A stretch of DNA of 64,000 bases, taken from Pontibacter actiniarum (GTDB lineage: Bacteria > Bacteroidota > Bacteroidia > Cytophagales > Hymenobacteraceae). The position numbers were made by a program, and so were the translations under genes. Below, one piece after another: positions 26,839-35,412 of this stretch (positions within the stretch are counted from its first letter, which is position 1; each line of letters begins with the position of its first letter). Location of the stretch: contig NZ_CP021235.1 of assembly GCF_003585765.1 (NCBI RefSeq), positions 3,162,001 through 3,226,000 on the forward strand. Reading direction: 5' to 3'. The notes under the pieces were generated by a model that was not told the DNA's origin, did not search any database, and saw only the letters and a list, made by a program, of their open reading frames with translations.

Positions 26839-28818
26839 TTAGTTAGATGCCGTTGCTTTTTTCAGTACAATCTGCTCGGCATGCTTGGCGATTATCTGGT
26901 TGAAGAACTCCTTCAGGTACTGGTACTCCGGCGCGTAGAAAACAGGTTTGTTGATGTTCACCTTGCTCATCACCTGCAGTGTGTTGCCTTCGTGCTGCAC
27001 CATGTACATAAAGCGGCCGCCGTTTTCGGGCAGGTTCACAGCGATGCTTTTTGGAGCCTCCTCCACTTCGTAGCCTTCCGGAATAGTGAAGCTGCAGATG
27101 TAGGTTTCGTCTATCGGCGTGGCAAAGTCTACGGGGTACAGGCGCTCAGTCAGCTTAAAGGGATTTTCCTTCTCGCCCCGTCCCAGCATGGGGTTCAGGT
27201 AGATAATGTCATTGGAGCGGCCGCTGCCGCTAACGCTGATGTCGTAGGTAATGTCCAGCGCATCGCCCAGGTTGTTCAGGTTCTTGATCTCAGGCTTTGT
27301 CATCTTGAAGTCCCCTACCTCTTTTGCCAGGCTTTCGGTGAACTTGCTTTCGCCTTCCTCCAGAATGCTTTTGCGCATGTTCAGGGCTCTGTAGCCCCCT
27401 GCAGATTCACGGCCCGTACCGATAATCTCGCCCTTCCCGTTGATCGTTAGCGCCGCACTGAACATGGTGGTGGAGTTGGCCGCCGGCAACAGGTCCACCC
27501 AGCGCTGGTCATCCTTTTTAATGAGGCGGCCCTGGCCATTCAGGCAACGGGCAGGCAACATGCCAACGGTCACCAACGGATCAGTGGCGTCCAGCAGCAA
27601 CTCTTTACCGTCTAACTTCACATGCGCCACCACGTAGTTGAATTTGCTAACCATGGGAGGCATGGCCGCACGCACACGGCCGTGGTCGCGGGTACTTACC
27701 AGTACGGGCGCGGCATCAAACCCTGCTTCAAGCAACATAGAGGTCAGCAGCAGGTTGATATCGGCGGAATTTCCGGTGCGCTCATCCCACGCCTTTTTAA
27801 TGGTCGCATCGGCATAGATGGCGCCTCTGCCATTCCACTTCATGCGGCTCTTTACCAGGTCAAAAACGGCGGCGAGCTGCTCCGGCTTGGTTTTGTACTT
27901 CCCTTGGATCGAGGCAAGCTCTTCTTTATAGAAGCCGCTGCGCTTAAGCTGCGTACCGAAGCGCTCCGCCAGCATCAGGTCACTCGTTACACTGCTCCAG
28001 TCGCCGGTCATGATGCGGGGTGCCTGCCCCGGATACTGCACGCGCTGCAGCTCAAACTCTATTCTAGACTGGTAGTCGCGCACGGTGGTAATGTACTTCT
28101 CCTCTTTCAGGGCCGGCACATCCTTCATAGCCCATACATAGGCCTTGTTCTGCATATCTGGAGAGGCGGAGTTGCCTGCCGCCTCCCTGTTGGTTTCGCT
28201 CTTGTACAGCATGTTGTAGCCCTGCATCTGGAACTTGTAGTCGAAGTACTCCGGTATGCGGGCGCGGTACTCGCTCCAGACCGTCGGGATGCTGTGCTGA
28301 AACTCCCAGTCGCGCAGGTTATAGACAAAGTCAGACGTAACGGTGTAGCTCACATCAATCACCGAGCCCTCCTTTACGTTTGGCATGGTGAACTTCTTGG
28401 CCAGCCAGTTCTCCGACGTCTGCTCATCGAACACACTGTTGTTCTCCAGCTTATCCTTTTGCACCTGCCCTTTCTCCAGGTTAAAGGTATAGCCCTTCAC
28501 GTTGGTTACACGCTCTTTGTCTGTGCCCTTCACATAGTAGGGTACTACAATATCGGCCCAATCATAAGCGGATTTTTTAAAGATTTTGATGCGGAGATGG
28601 CGTTCGAAAACCACCTGCAGTTCATTTGTGTAGATGAAGCGGGTGGAGCCAAAATCAGACAGAATAACCGCCGCAGCGCTTGTGTCCTTGTCATACATGC
28701 GCATCTTAAGTTCCTCCTCCGAGACCTTTCCGAATTTGGGGGCTTGGGCAACGGCATGTTGTACGGCACCGGCAATGCATAGCGCCAGCACCAGTAGTTT
28801 GGTAGAGATTGCTTTCAT
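26839..28818 (-). CDS. DUF3857 protein with degenerate transglutaminase core
   Basis: A 659-residue exported protein with the same plan as the gene after it: signal peptide (cleavage near HAVAQAP), DUF3857 domain and a transglutaminase-like fold. At the catalytic positions it reads RTGNSADINLL, where Cys is replaced by Ser, and KFNYVVAHV, where His is replaced by Tyr; only the Asp of LLLDATDP remains. It should therefore be catalytically inactive, perhaps a binding or scaffold protein for the active paralogue. Start is the ATG at 28818. First gene of the tandem pair on the minus strand. Confidence 0.88.
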   Translation of the reverse strand: MKAISTKLLVLALCIAGAVQHAVAQAPKFGKVSEEELKMRMYDKDTSAAAVILSDFGSTRFIYTNELQVVFERHLRIKIFKKSAYDWADIVVPYYVKGTDKERVTNVKGYTFNLEKGQVQKDKLENNSVFDEQTSENWLAKKFTMPNVKEGSVIDVSYTVTSDFVYNLRDWEFQHSIPTVWSEYRARIPEYFDYKFQMQGYNMLYKSETNREAAGNSASPDMQNKAYVWAMKDVPALKEEKYITTVRDYQSRIEFELQRVQYPGQAPRIMTGDWSSVTSDLMLAERFGTQLKRSGFYKEELASIQGKYKTKPEQLAAVFDLVKSRMKWNGRGAIYADATIKKAWDERTGNSADINLLLTSMLLEAGFDAAPVLVSTRDHGRVRAAMPPMVSKFNYVVAHVKLDGKELLLDATDPLVTVGMLPARCLNGQGRLIKKDDQRWVDLLPAANSTTMFSAALTINGKGEIIGTGRESAGGYRALNMRKSILEEGESKFTESLAKEVGDFKMTKPEIKNLNNLGDALDITYDISVSGSGRSNDIIYLNPMLGRGEKENPFKLTERLYPVDFATPIDETYICSFTIPEGYEVEEAPKSIAVNLPENGGRFMYMVQHEGNTLQVMSKVNINKPVFYAPEYQYLKEFFNQIIAKHAEQIVLKKATASN

Positions 28819-29382
28819 AGGCAATGGTAAATAACTAGTATGTAAGTAGAATTATAAGCGCGGATTAAAACACAGCCCACAAAGCTCTTATTCCTTTTTC
28901 AGGTTTAAGCATACTTTTATAGCTATATTTCACCATAAAGAAAACAATATCTTTCTTTATAACCAAAACGGATTGTAAAGTTTTGAGGTAGGTTTTAAGA
29001 ATACGGTTCTCGTGAAGCAGCAAAAAACGGCTATGTGCACCGGCAAAGGCTTTCACGCCTAAAAATTTTTTTTTCACTGAAAGCAGTTCCGGTGATTCTA
29101 CGAATATGACTATTCTTTTCACTGCCGCTCTTATGTTATACCGTGCACGCTCAAGCTATCATCACGGGGCAAGGTGGGCAAGCAACGCGTGGATGCCGCT
29201 GTAGCAGCCTTGCAGCTAATATACATAGCGGCAGGCAAAGATGCAGCCTTGCCGCTGGTTTACAGGGGAGTAAGAAACAGCCGTACGACAGCACGGCAGG
29301 GTTAGGGATGGACTTGGTGAGCTAAAGGGGTGGAGCGGCAGCCCGAGGGTGGGATGGCGGTACTGCCGCTCCACGTAAGTAT
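28819..29382. other. Gene-free stretch of about 560 bp
   Basis: The left half is AT-rich with poly-T and poly-A runs; an 85-codon open frame on the minus strand (28865-29122) has poor coding character. The right half (29140-29320) is more GC-rich and repeats short words such as GCAGCCTTG. A 12-bp inverted repeat ends it (next entry). I see no convincing gene; small RNA or a decayed gene cannot be excluded. Confidence 0.5.
29330..29374. repeat. 12-bp inverted repeat after the unknown gene
   Basis: GTGGAGCGGCAG at 29330-29341 and its perfect complement CTGCCGCTCCAC at 29363-29374, 21 bp apart, immediately downstream of the minus-strand gene ending at 29383. There is no T-run, so it is a weak terminator candidate or an RNA-stabilising hairpin. 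Confidence 0.55.
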
Positions 29383-29751
29383 TTACAAATATGCGGAGAA
29401 GTTTTTCTTGTCAGACCAGAACTCACGGCAGGCCTCGCGCTGCTCCTCAATAAATTTGGAGTTCTTTTTCAGTTCTTTCCAGTTGCCGTAGCCCAGGCGC
29501 TCACACATTCTGAAAAAGCTATCTCCCTGGTTCTTTTGGCCTTTTACTCTCACAAGGGCGCTTAGCAGCGGCCGGCCCTCTTTGTATTCTTTCTCCGAGA
29601 TCTCATCGATGACATCGGCCAGCATCGATTTCTCATGTGGGTTTTCCAGGTTGAGCCCCAGCTCGGCTTCGTAGATCAAGTTTTGGAAGGACATCAAATG
29701 TGCTCTGCCGCGAGCTACTTGAATCAGTTTCTTTCGTACGCGTGAATTCAT
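29383..29751 (-). CDS. Uncharacterised 122-aa protein
   Basis: I do not recognise a family. The 122 residues are soluble, highly charged and mostly helical in pattern, beginning MNSRVRKKLIQVARGRAHLM and with a conserved-looking C-terminal part (MCERLGYGNWKELKKNSK). No signal peptide or metal motif. A perfect -7 match lies only five bases before the ATG at 29751, suggesting a nearly leaderless transcript. Codon use resembles neighbours. It stands alone between the transglutaminase-like genes and the DNA-repair pair. Confidence 0.72.
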   Translation of the reverse strand: MNSRVRKKLIQVARGRAHLMSFQNLIYEAELGLNLENPHEKSMLADVIDEISEKEYKEGRPLLSALVRVKGQKNQGDSFFRMCERLGYGNWKELKKNSKFIEEQREACREFWSDKKNFSAYL

Positions 29752-29755
29752 TGTG

Positions 29756-29763
29756 CAAATTTA
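29756..29763 (-). promoter_or_regulatory. Candidate -7 element close to the 122-aa gene start
   Basis: Minus-strand TAAATTTG (CAAATTTA on the plus strand) matches TAnnTTTG and ends 5 bp before the ATG, so transcription would begin at or next to the start codon. No -33 TTG at normal spacing was found. Confidence 0.4.
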
Positions 29764-29941
29764 TGGTTTACGCAGTCCGGGCCGCTGAAACGGGTTTTCG
29801 CCGCCATGGGTCCTCTCCTGCCTTACTGTTGAAGTGATATATATACTTATTAACGTATAGAAGCAGGAAAAGGTTGCGCAACGAGTGCAATTTTAACCAC
29901 GTTTTAGTGCAATCGCTGCTTTGATGCTGCAGAAGAAGCTC

Positions 29942-30727
29942 TTACAGCAACTTGCGGGGCTGTTTTTCGGACAGGTATTTCCAGTAGCGCCTGGGCATGT
30001 GGCGTAAGTGCAGCTTTGGGTTCCTGCGTTCGGGTATAGTCACGTGGTCGAAGTACACCTGCCACAGCTGCCGGTACGTATCCTCCTCCGCGTGCCTGGC
30101 CTCGGTGGCCGGCACGCCCTGGCGCCGGTGCGGCGGCAACTCCATCTGCACCAGCGATACCTGCTGTAGGTCGTAATAGGCTCCGTAGCGGCGGCTGGTG
30201 TCGTAAATGGCCCAGCGCTGGTCGGCGTACCGCTTTTCGAAGTGCCGCACAATGAGCGGCAGCACGTTGAAGTCAGGCGTAACAGCGGCGTAGAAGAGGC
30301 CATCGGCTGTTTTCTCAAAGCGCACAAAGGCTTCCATCCGGTGCTTCTCACGGTGCACCTGCTTTGCCGCCTGCTGCACCTGCAGCACACACGGGGCCGC
30401 GTAGTTGCCCTCTATACTTTCGGAAGAGCCGAACACCAGCTTTACATAGGCAAAGACTGTTTGCTCAAACCCGGGCTGCTCCCACAGGTAGGTATAGTAC
30501 AGCGCTTGCTGCGCCCCCACGCTCAGCTTCTTTTGCAGGCCCTGCCACACACGGGCGGCTTTCTCCTCATCGGTAACCACGGCAAGGTGCTGGCCAAACA
30601 TACTTGGCTGCGCCAGGTGCTCCTGCTCTATGCTGGCGGGCCAGGCTTTTCGCTCATAAGCCTCAAACACCACCGTCAGCAGCCCTTCAAACGTGCCGTC
30701 GTAGGTGTAGTGGTACAGGGCGTTCAT
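29942..30727 (-). CDS. TIGR03915-family putative DNA repair protein (DUF4130)
   Basis: A 261-residue protein recognised by its opening YHYTYDGTFEGLLTVVFEAY and middle FVRFEKTADGLFYAAVTPDFNVLPLI, the DUF4130/TIGR03915 family. Members are almost always encoded next to a TIGR03916 radical-SAM enzyme, with which they are thought to form a DNA modification or repair system; the reaction is not established. Here the radical-SAM gene lies upstream on the same strand, with a 43-aa gene in between that ends 6 bp before this ATG at 30727. The basic C-terminus (RRNPKLHLRHMPRRYWKYL) would suit nucleic-acid binding. Confidence 0.9.
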   Translation of the reverse strand: MNALYHYTYDGTFEGLLTVVFEAYERKAWPASIEQEHLAQPSMFGQHLAVVTDEEKAARVWQGLQKKLSVGAQQALYYTYLWEQPGFEQTVFAYVKLVFGSSESIEGNYAAPCVLQVQQAAKQVHREKHRMEAFVRFEKTADGLFYAAVTPDFNVLPLIVRHFEKRYADQRWAIYDTSRRYGAYYDLQQVSLVQMELPPHRRQGVPATEARHAEEDTYRQLWQVYFDHVTIPERRNPKLHLRHMPRRYWKYLSEKQPRKLL

Positions 30728-30733
30728 GCGGTG

Positions 30734-30865
30734 TTATTTACTGGTGTTGCGGGCCTTCTCGGTCGCGTCGGCCTTCATGCGGGCCGAGAGGCTCTGCAGC
30801 TGCGGCACCAGCATGTTCAGTTTGCAATAAAGCGACACGCGGGCTACTTTCTGGCTCTTTCTCAT
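30734..30865 (-). CDS. 43-aa basic microprotein in the DNA-repair pair
   Basis: A very short gene starting at the ATG at 30865 and ending 6 bp before the TIGR03915 gene, spacing that suggests translational coupling. The product (MRKSQKVARVSLYCKLNMLV at its start) is basic and helical in pattern, without signal or membrane segment. I recognise no family. It may be a small partner of the two repair proteins, or a leader frame that helps translate the next gene. Confidence 0.45.
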   Translation of the reverse strand: MRKSQKVARVSLYCKLNMLVPQLQSLSARMKADATEKARNTSK

Positions 30866-30961
30866 GACTAACACTTTCTTAGGTTGGATTAACTTGGAAG
30901 TATAACTTGGTATGGTTGATTTTTTCTTTCTCTCTCTCATGCTGCTTCCTTTCCCTCTTTA

Positions 30962-32227
30962 CTACCCCACTTGCCGGAACAGGTCCAGCTGCTGCGTGAG
31001 CAATGCGCTCCGCACGGAGCCCTCGCCAAACAGTATCTTTCTCCGGATCGCCAGCGAATCGAAGTCCTGGCGCTGCAGGCTTTTGGTCTGGCAGGTAACA
31101 AAGTACTTTGCCCGCTTCAGCACCACGCCCATCTGCCGCAGGTGCTCAAAGTTGAGGGGGGCAAACCTTCTGGCCGACACAATCTTCTGTGCGCTCTTCA
31201 CCCCGATCCCCGGCACCCGCAGGATCATCTCATAGTCCGCCGTGTTCAGCTCCACCGGGAAAACATGGCGGTTGCGCAGCGCCCAGCCTAGCTTCGGGTC
31301 GATGTCCAGGTCCAGGTGGGGGTGTAGCTCATCCACGATTTCCTTTGCGTCGAACCCGTAGAAGCGCATGAGCCAGTCGGCCTGGTAAATGCGGTTCTCC
31401 CGGATAATGGGCGGCTCCGTGATGATGGGCAGGCGACTGTCGCTGCTCACCGGCACATAGCCAGAGTAGTACACGCGCTTCAGGCTGTAATCTTTGTAGA
31501 GCTGGCTCGAGAGCTGCAGGATCTGGTGATCGTTCTCCGCCGAGGCGCCCACAATCAGCTGCGTGCTTTGCCCTGCCGGCGCAAAGGCAGGCGCGGACTT
31601 AAACAGCTTCTTCTCTTCCTTTGCCTGTGCCAGCTGCTGCCTGATGCTTCCCATCGGCTCCAGCACCTCTTTATAGTTCTTCTCCGGCGCCAGCTGCTGC
31701 AGGCTTGCCTCGGAAGGCAGTTCTATGTTCACGCTCAACCTGTCGGCATACAGCCCCGCCTCCTTTATCAGCTCCTCGCTGGCCCCGGGTATGGTTTTCA
31801 GGTGTATGTAACCGTTGAACTTATGCTCCTGCCGCAGCTGCTTCGCTACCCGCACCAGCCGCTCCATGGTATAGTCGGCATTTTTGAAGATGCCCGAGCT
31901 CAGGAACAGCCCCTCAATGTAGTTGCGGCGGTAAAAGTTGATCGTCAGGTCCACCACCTCCTGCACTGTGAAGGCCGCGCGCTGCACATCGTTGCTCTTC
32001 CGGGTTACACAGTAGGCGCAGTCGAAAATACAGTGGTTGGTCAGCAAGATCTTCAGCAGCGACACGCAACGGCCATCCTCTGTATAGCTGTGGCAGATGC
32101 CCATCCCCTCGGAGTTGCCCAGCCCCTTGTTCTCGTTCTTGCGCTTTCCACCGCTCGAAGAGCAGGAAACATCATACTTGGCAGCATCTGCTAATATCTT
32201 TAGTTTCTCTACTACTCTACTATCCAT
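30962..32227 (-). CDS. TIGR03916-family radical-SAM DNA modification/repair protein
   Basis: A 421-residue radical-SAM enzyme. The [4Fe-4S] cluster motif is C66-x3-C70-x2-C73 in NHCIFDCAYCVTRKSND. Near the C-terminus a helix-hairpin-helix (ILRVPGIGVKSAQKIVSARR) provides DNA binding, a fusion typical of TIGR03916. The usual partner, TIGR03915/DUF4130, follows on the same strand with a 43-aa gene between. The reaction is unproven; a role in repairing or modifying DNA is inferred from the motif fusion and the partner. Start is the ATG at 32227. It may start a three-gene operon. Confidence 0.92.
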   Translation of the reverse strand: MDSRVVEKLKILADAAKYDVSCSSSGGKRKNENKGLGNSEGMGICHSYTEDGRCVSLLKILLTNHCIFDCAYCVTRKSNDVQRAAFTVQEVVDLTINFYRRNYIEGLFLSSGIFKNADYTMERLVRVAKQLRQEHKFNGYIHLKTIPGASEELIKEAGLYADRLSVNIELPSEASLQQLAPEKNYKEVLEPMGSIRQQLAQAKEEKKLFKSAPAFAPAGQSTQLIVGASAENDHQILQLSSQLYKDYSLKRVYYSGYVPVSSDSRLPIITEPPIIRENRIYQADWLMRFYGFDAKEIVDELHPHLDLDIDPKLGWALRNRHVFPVELNTADYEMILRVPGIGVKSAQKIVSARRFAPLNFEHLRQMGVVLKRAKYFVTCQTKSLQRQDFDSLAIRRKILFGEGSVRSALLTQQLDLFRQVG

Positions 32228-32496
32228 TTTGCTGGGTTACTGAACTTTCAACGGTTTAAAGATACGGCCACCTCCGCAATAAACCCAATATATTTAGCAT
32301 TATTTTATCCACACCTTTATCTACACCTGTTGATAAACTAAAATAGTTAGCAACCCGCCCCGTGCGTGTACTTGCACAGAAGCAACCTCCTGCGCCTGCT
32401 GGCACTATTTTAGTAGGGGTAGCATATCGTTTCTGCAATCAGAAAGCGTTATATTAGGAGGCTCATTGATTGCCTTTTTTGCGTATACCTATACTT

Positions 32497-34371
32497 ATGC
32501 CTCATTCACCCTTCACGTTTCGCTGTTTGCCATTGGCTTGCCTGCTGTGCATGCTGCTGCTCAACATAGGGGTGTGCCAGGCGCAGGTGCAGGACTCCAC
32601 CCAGACCGACTCCACAAAGCAGAACTTCAACACGCGTGTAATCGAGAACCTGAAGGAGTTGTCAAAGCGCAAGACCATTATGGGGAAGCTCATGAAGGCA
32701 CTGCTCGACTTTGACCGGGCAGATGAGGAGGTGTATGGCCTGGATGCGGAGTTGATCCGAAAGGAGTATGAAAAGCACAACTATAAAATCGTGCGCCGCA
32801 TCGATATCCTGACACTGGACGTTTTCGGCTACTCCATCAACGATACCTCCAAGGTGCCGGACACGTTTCTTGAGAAGGCCGGCAACTCGCTACACGTGAA
32901 GACTGGCCGCGGCCTGATCCGCAACAAGCTGCTCTTTGAGAAGATGAAGCCTCTGGAGCCGCTGGCCCTGGTGGAGTCTGAGCGATTGCTGCGCCAGACC
33001 AAGTACCTGCTCGATGCCCGAATCATCGTAAACGAGGAGACCACCACCAACGATAGCGTGGATGTGTTCGTGGTCACCAAAGACATCTTCAGCCTGGGCG
33101 GCTCCGGTTCCTATTCCCCCTCCTCCGGGCGGGGGCGCGTTACGCTGCGTGAGCTCAACTTCCTGGGGCAGGGCCACCAGATAGAAGGCTCTTACAAGTT
33201 TAACATGGACCGGCCGCGGCCCTGGGAGGCAGCGGCCTACTACACCGTTGAAAACATCGGCAAAACCTACGTCTCCGCGGACCTGGCTTATGTGGATGAA
33301 AACTACTACAAGGAGAAAAGCCTTTTCCTGCGCCGTGACTTCTTCTCCCTGAACACCAAGTACGCCGGCGCGGTAGGGGCCAGCTGGATCGATGAGCGCA
33401 TTTTGCTGCCCTCCACACCCGAGGACACAGCCGCCCGCTTCGGCAATGTGAGCTACACCCGGCAGGATGCCTGGCTCGGCCGCGCCCTCAAGTTCAAGAG
33501 CTATAACCTGGGTTATGACTCGCGGGGGCGGGTTATACTTGGCGCCCGGGTCATTAACACCAATTACACCACTACTCCTACAGGCAACTTTCAGGACAAC
33601 ACCCTGATGCTCGGCAGCGTGGGCTACAGCATCCGAAAGTACTACAAGGACAGGTTTATCTTCGGCTTTGGCCGCACGGAGGACATCCCCGTGGGCACCC
33701 TGTTTACGGTAACCGGCGGCTACCAGGACGGCAGCATCTGGGACCGCAAGTACTTTAGCACCTCCCTCTCCTTTGCCAAGTACGGCACGAACTTCGGGTA
33801 TCTGTACGGCAAGGCCGGCTACGGCTCCTACATCCGGGACGACCGCTGGGAGCAGGGCGTACTCGACGTTGAGACAATGTACATCACCAAACTGTCTGAG
33901 AGGGGCAACTGGAAACTGCGCCACTACCTCCTGGGCCGCGGCACCATCGGCATCGACCGCCACCCCGAGGAGCTTCTCTCCATTAACGACGACAGCGGCG
34001 TCCGGGGCTTCCGGTCTGACCTGGTCCGGGGTACGCGCCGCATCACGTTCAACTACGAGGCGAACCTTTACACGCCGCTTTCGCTGCTCGGCTTCCGCCT
34101 GGCCACCTTTGTGTTTGCCGATGTGGCCTGGCTCTCTACCGGCAACCAGAGCTCCCCCTTCAAAGAGTCGCCTTACCGCAGCTACGGGGTTGGCTTCCGG
34201 CTCCGGAACGAGTTCCTCTCGTTCAGCACCATTCAGATTACCCTGAGCTACTACCCCAAGCTCCCCCCCAACGACAACCTGCGCGACTTCAGAATTTACG
34301 AGTCATCGGCCACCCACTACGACCTGCGCGACTTCCAGTTTAACCGCCCCGGCGTGGCAGACTTTTACTAG
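32497..34371 (+). CDS. BamA/TamA-like outer-membrane barrel protein
   Basis: A 624-residue protein: signal peptide (cleavage near GVCQAQV), a POTRA-like stretch at about residues 90-185 (YKIVRRIDILTLDVFGYS to ARIIVNEETTTNDSVDVFVVTKD), then a long beta-barrel pattern ending FNRPGVADFY. It fits the Omp85-like group of Bacteroidota, but its substrate is unknown. I use the ATG at 32497; a TTG at 32470 in the same frame has an AGGAGG 8 bp upstream and could be used instead, adding nine residues before the signal peptide. Confidence 0.78.
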   Translation: MPHSPFTFRCLPLACLLCMLLLNIGVCQAQVQDSTQTDSTKQNFNTRVIENLKELSKRKTIMGKLMKALLDFDRADEEVYGLDAELIRKEYEKHNYKIVRRIDILTLDVFGYSINDTSKVPDTFLEKAGNSLHVKTGRGLIRNKLLFEKMKPLEPLALVESERLLRQTKYLLDARIIVNEETTTNDSVDVFVVTKDIFSLGGSGSYSPSSGRGRVTLRELNFLGQGHQIEGSYKFNMDRPRPWEAAAYYTVENIGKTYVSADLAYVDENYYKEKSLFLRRDFFSLNTKYAGAVGASWIDERILLPSTPEDTAARFGNVSYTRQDAWLGRALKFKSYNLGYDSRGRVILGARVINTNYTTTPTGNFQDNTLMLGSVGYSIRKYYKDRFIFGFGRTEDIPVGTLFTVTGGYQDGSIWDRKYFSTSLSFAKYGTNFGYLYGKAGYGSYIRDDRWEQGVLDVETMYITKLSERGNWKLRHYLLGRGTIGIDRHPEELLSINDDSGVRGFRSDLVRGTRRITFNYEANLYTPLSLLGFRLATFVFADVAWLSTGNQSSPFKESPYRSYGVGFRLRNEFLSFSTIQITLSYYPKLPPNDNLRDFRIYESSATHYDLRDFQFNRPGVADFY

Positions 34372-34441
34372 TTCTTCGTATCCTTTTGGGAGGTTCACCT
34401 GTTAGAGGGTAGAGATTAACCAAACGGACACAAAGACTGCT

Positions 34442-35044
34442 ATGAAAAAAGTAAGAGAGAAAAACGAATATGAGGGGAATCCGGTAGGGCTGTCGAAAGA
34501 CACGGCAACGGCCATGGCCAAAGAGCTGGACCGCCACCTGGCTTCCTTTATTGTGCTATACCACCAATACCATAAACACCACTGGCTGGTGGAGGGGCCG
34601 CAGTTCCGCGACCTGCACCTGTTTTTTGAAGAGCACTACAACGAGCTGCACGCGCAGTACGACGCCATTGCCGAGCGCCTGACGGTTATGGGCTACTGCC
34701 CTACCTGCCACCCGGCCAACCAGCTGAAGATCGCTTACCTGGAGCACGAGGAGGAGGGCGAGTTCCGCATCCGCGAGATGCTGGAAAAGGACATGGACGA
34801 TGAGAAAACCATTGCCGTGGAGCTGCGCAAGTCAATCAAAAAGGCTCTGGAGCATGAGGACTTCGCGACCAAATCACTGCTGGAAGGCATTTTGCTGAAA
34901 ACCGAGGACCGCTGCCACCACATCGAGCACTTCCTCGGCGAAGACGGCCTTTCGATTGGCCTGATCGCAAAGCCAAGTGACATTATGGAAGACGGAGAGG
35001 CAGAAGACGCCAAAGCCAAGGCGAAGAAGAAAGCGAAAGCGTAA
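34442..35044 (+). CDS. dps: Dps-family protein with lysine-rich tail
   Basis: A 200-residue ferritin-like DNA-protection protein. Dps shells oxidise and store iron and coat DNA during stress. The ferroxidase region is seen in KHHWLVEGPQFRDLHLFFEE and AQYDAIAERL. Unlike the second Dps at 55467 it has a longer C-terminus ending in AKAKAKKKAKA, a lysine-alanine tail of the kind that binds DNA, and an extra pair of cysteines (YCPTCHP). Start is the ATG at 34442; a terminator follows at 35070. Confidence 0.92.
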   Translation: MKKVREKNEYEGNPVGLSKDTATAMAKELDRHLASFIVLYHQYHKHHWLVEGPQFRDLHLFFEEHYNELHAQYDAIAERLTVMGYCPTCHPANQLKIAYLEHEEEGEFRIREMLEKDMDDEKTIAVELRKSIKKALEHEDFATKSLLEGILLKTEDRCHHIEHFLGEDGLSIGLIAKPSDIMEDGEAEDAKAKAKKKAKA

Positions 35045-35069
35045 CACGCTCCGCCTAAGTATACCGTAG

Positions 35070-35108
35070 AACCCCGGTGGCCCTGGCTACCGGGGTTTTG
35101 CTTTTTCT
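35070..35108 (+). terminator. Intrinsic terminator after the first dps
   Basis: AACCCCGGT at 35070-35078 pairs with ACCGGGGTT at 35089-35097, with further partial pairing inside, and a T-rich run follows. Confidence 0.82.
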
Positions 35109-35412
35109 TCGGTCCCTTCCGAGTAGATAGGGCTTACCGCCGCCGCTGCAACTGTTTTCCCAATGCTGAGCAGGCCAGCAGCGCCAGACCGGGCGGCGCA
35201 GTCTATTGCTGCTCCGGCACTGCCTGCACTGGCCCGGCCAGTTCCGAACGCACGAACACCCCTCACTCCGCTCGTGCCCCCGGCATTCCCGGTAAAACAT
35301 AAGCTATTCCCTATTTATCTACTGTTACAACTTTTAAGCACGCGCTCTTTTTATTAGATTTGTAGAAGGAGTGCAGCCTCTGCACTTTACATCTCTTAAC
35401 CACAAGTATAAC
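35109..35412. other. Intergenic stretch before cvfB
   Basis: About 300 bp without a convincing gene. The left part is GC-rich; the last 100 bp are AT-rich. TAGATTTG at 35355-35362 matches the -7 consensus and would place a start of transcription about 45 bp before the cvfB ATG. The AAGTATA heptamer sits at 35404, just before the start codon. Confidence 0.55.

Noticed and set aside
28865..29122. 85-codon minus-strand frame in the AT-rich gap
   Set aside because: Lysine and phenylalanine content follows poly-A/T runs; nothing conserved-looking or domain-like.
29143..29330. Plus-strand frame reading Ala/Gly-rich sequence
   Set aside because: No start codon fits and the repeats of short GC words explain the open frame.
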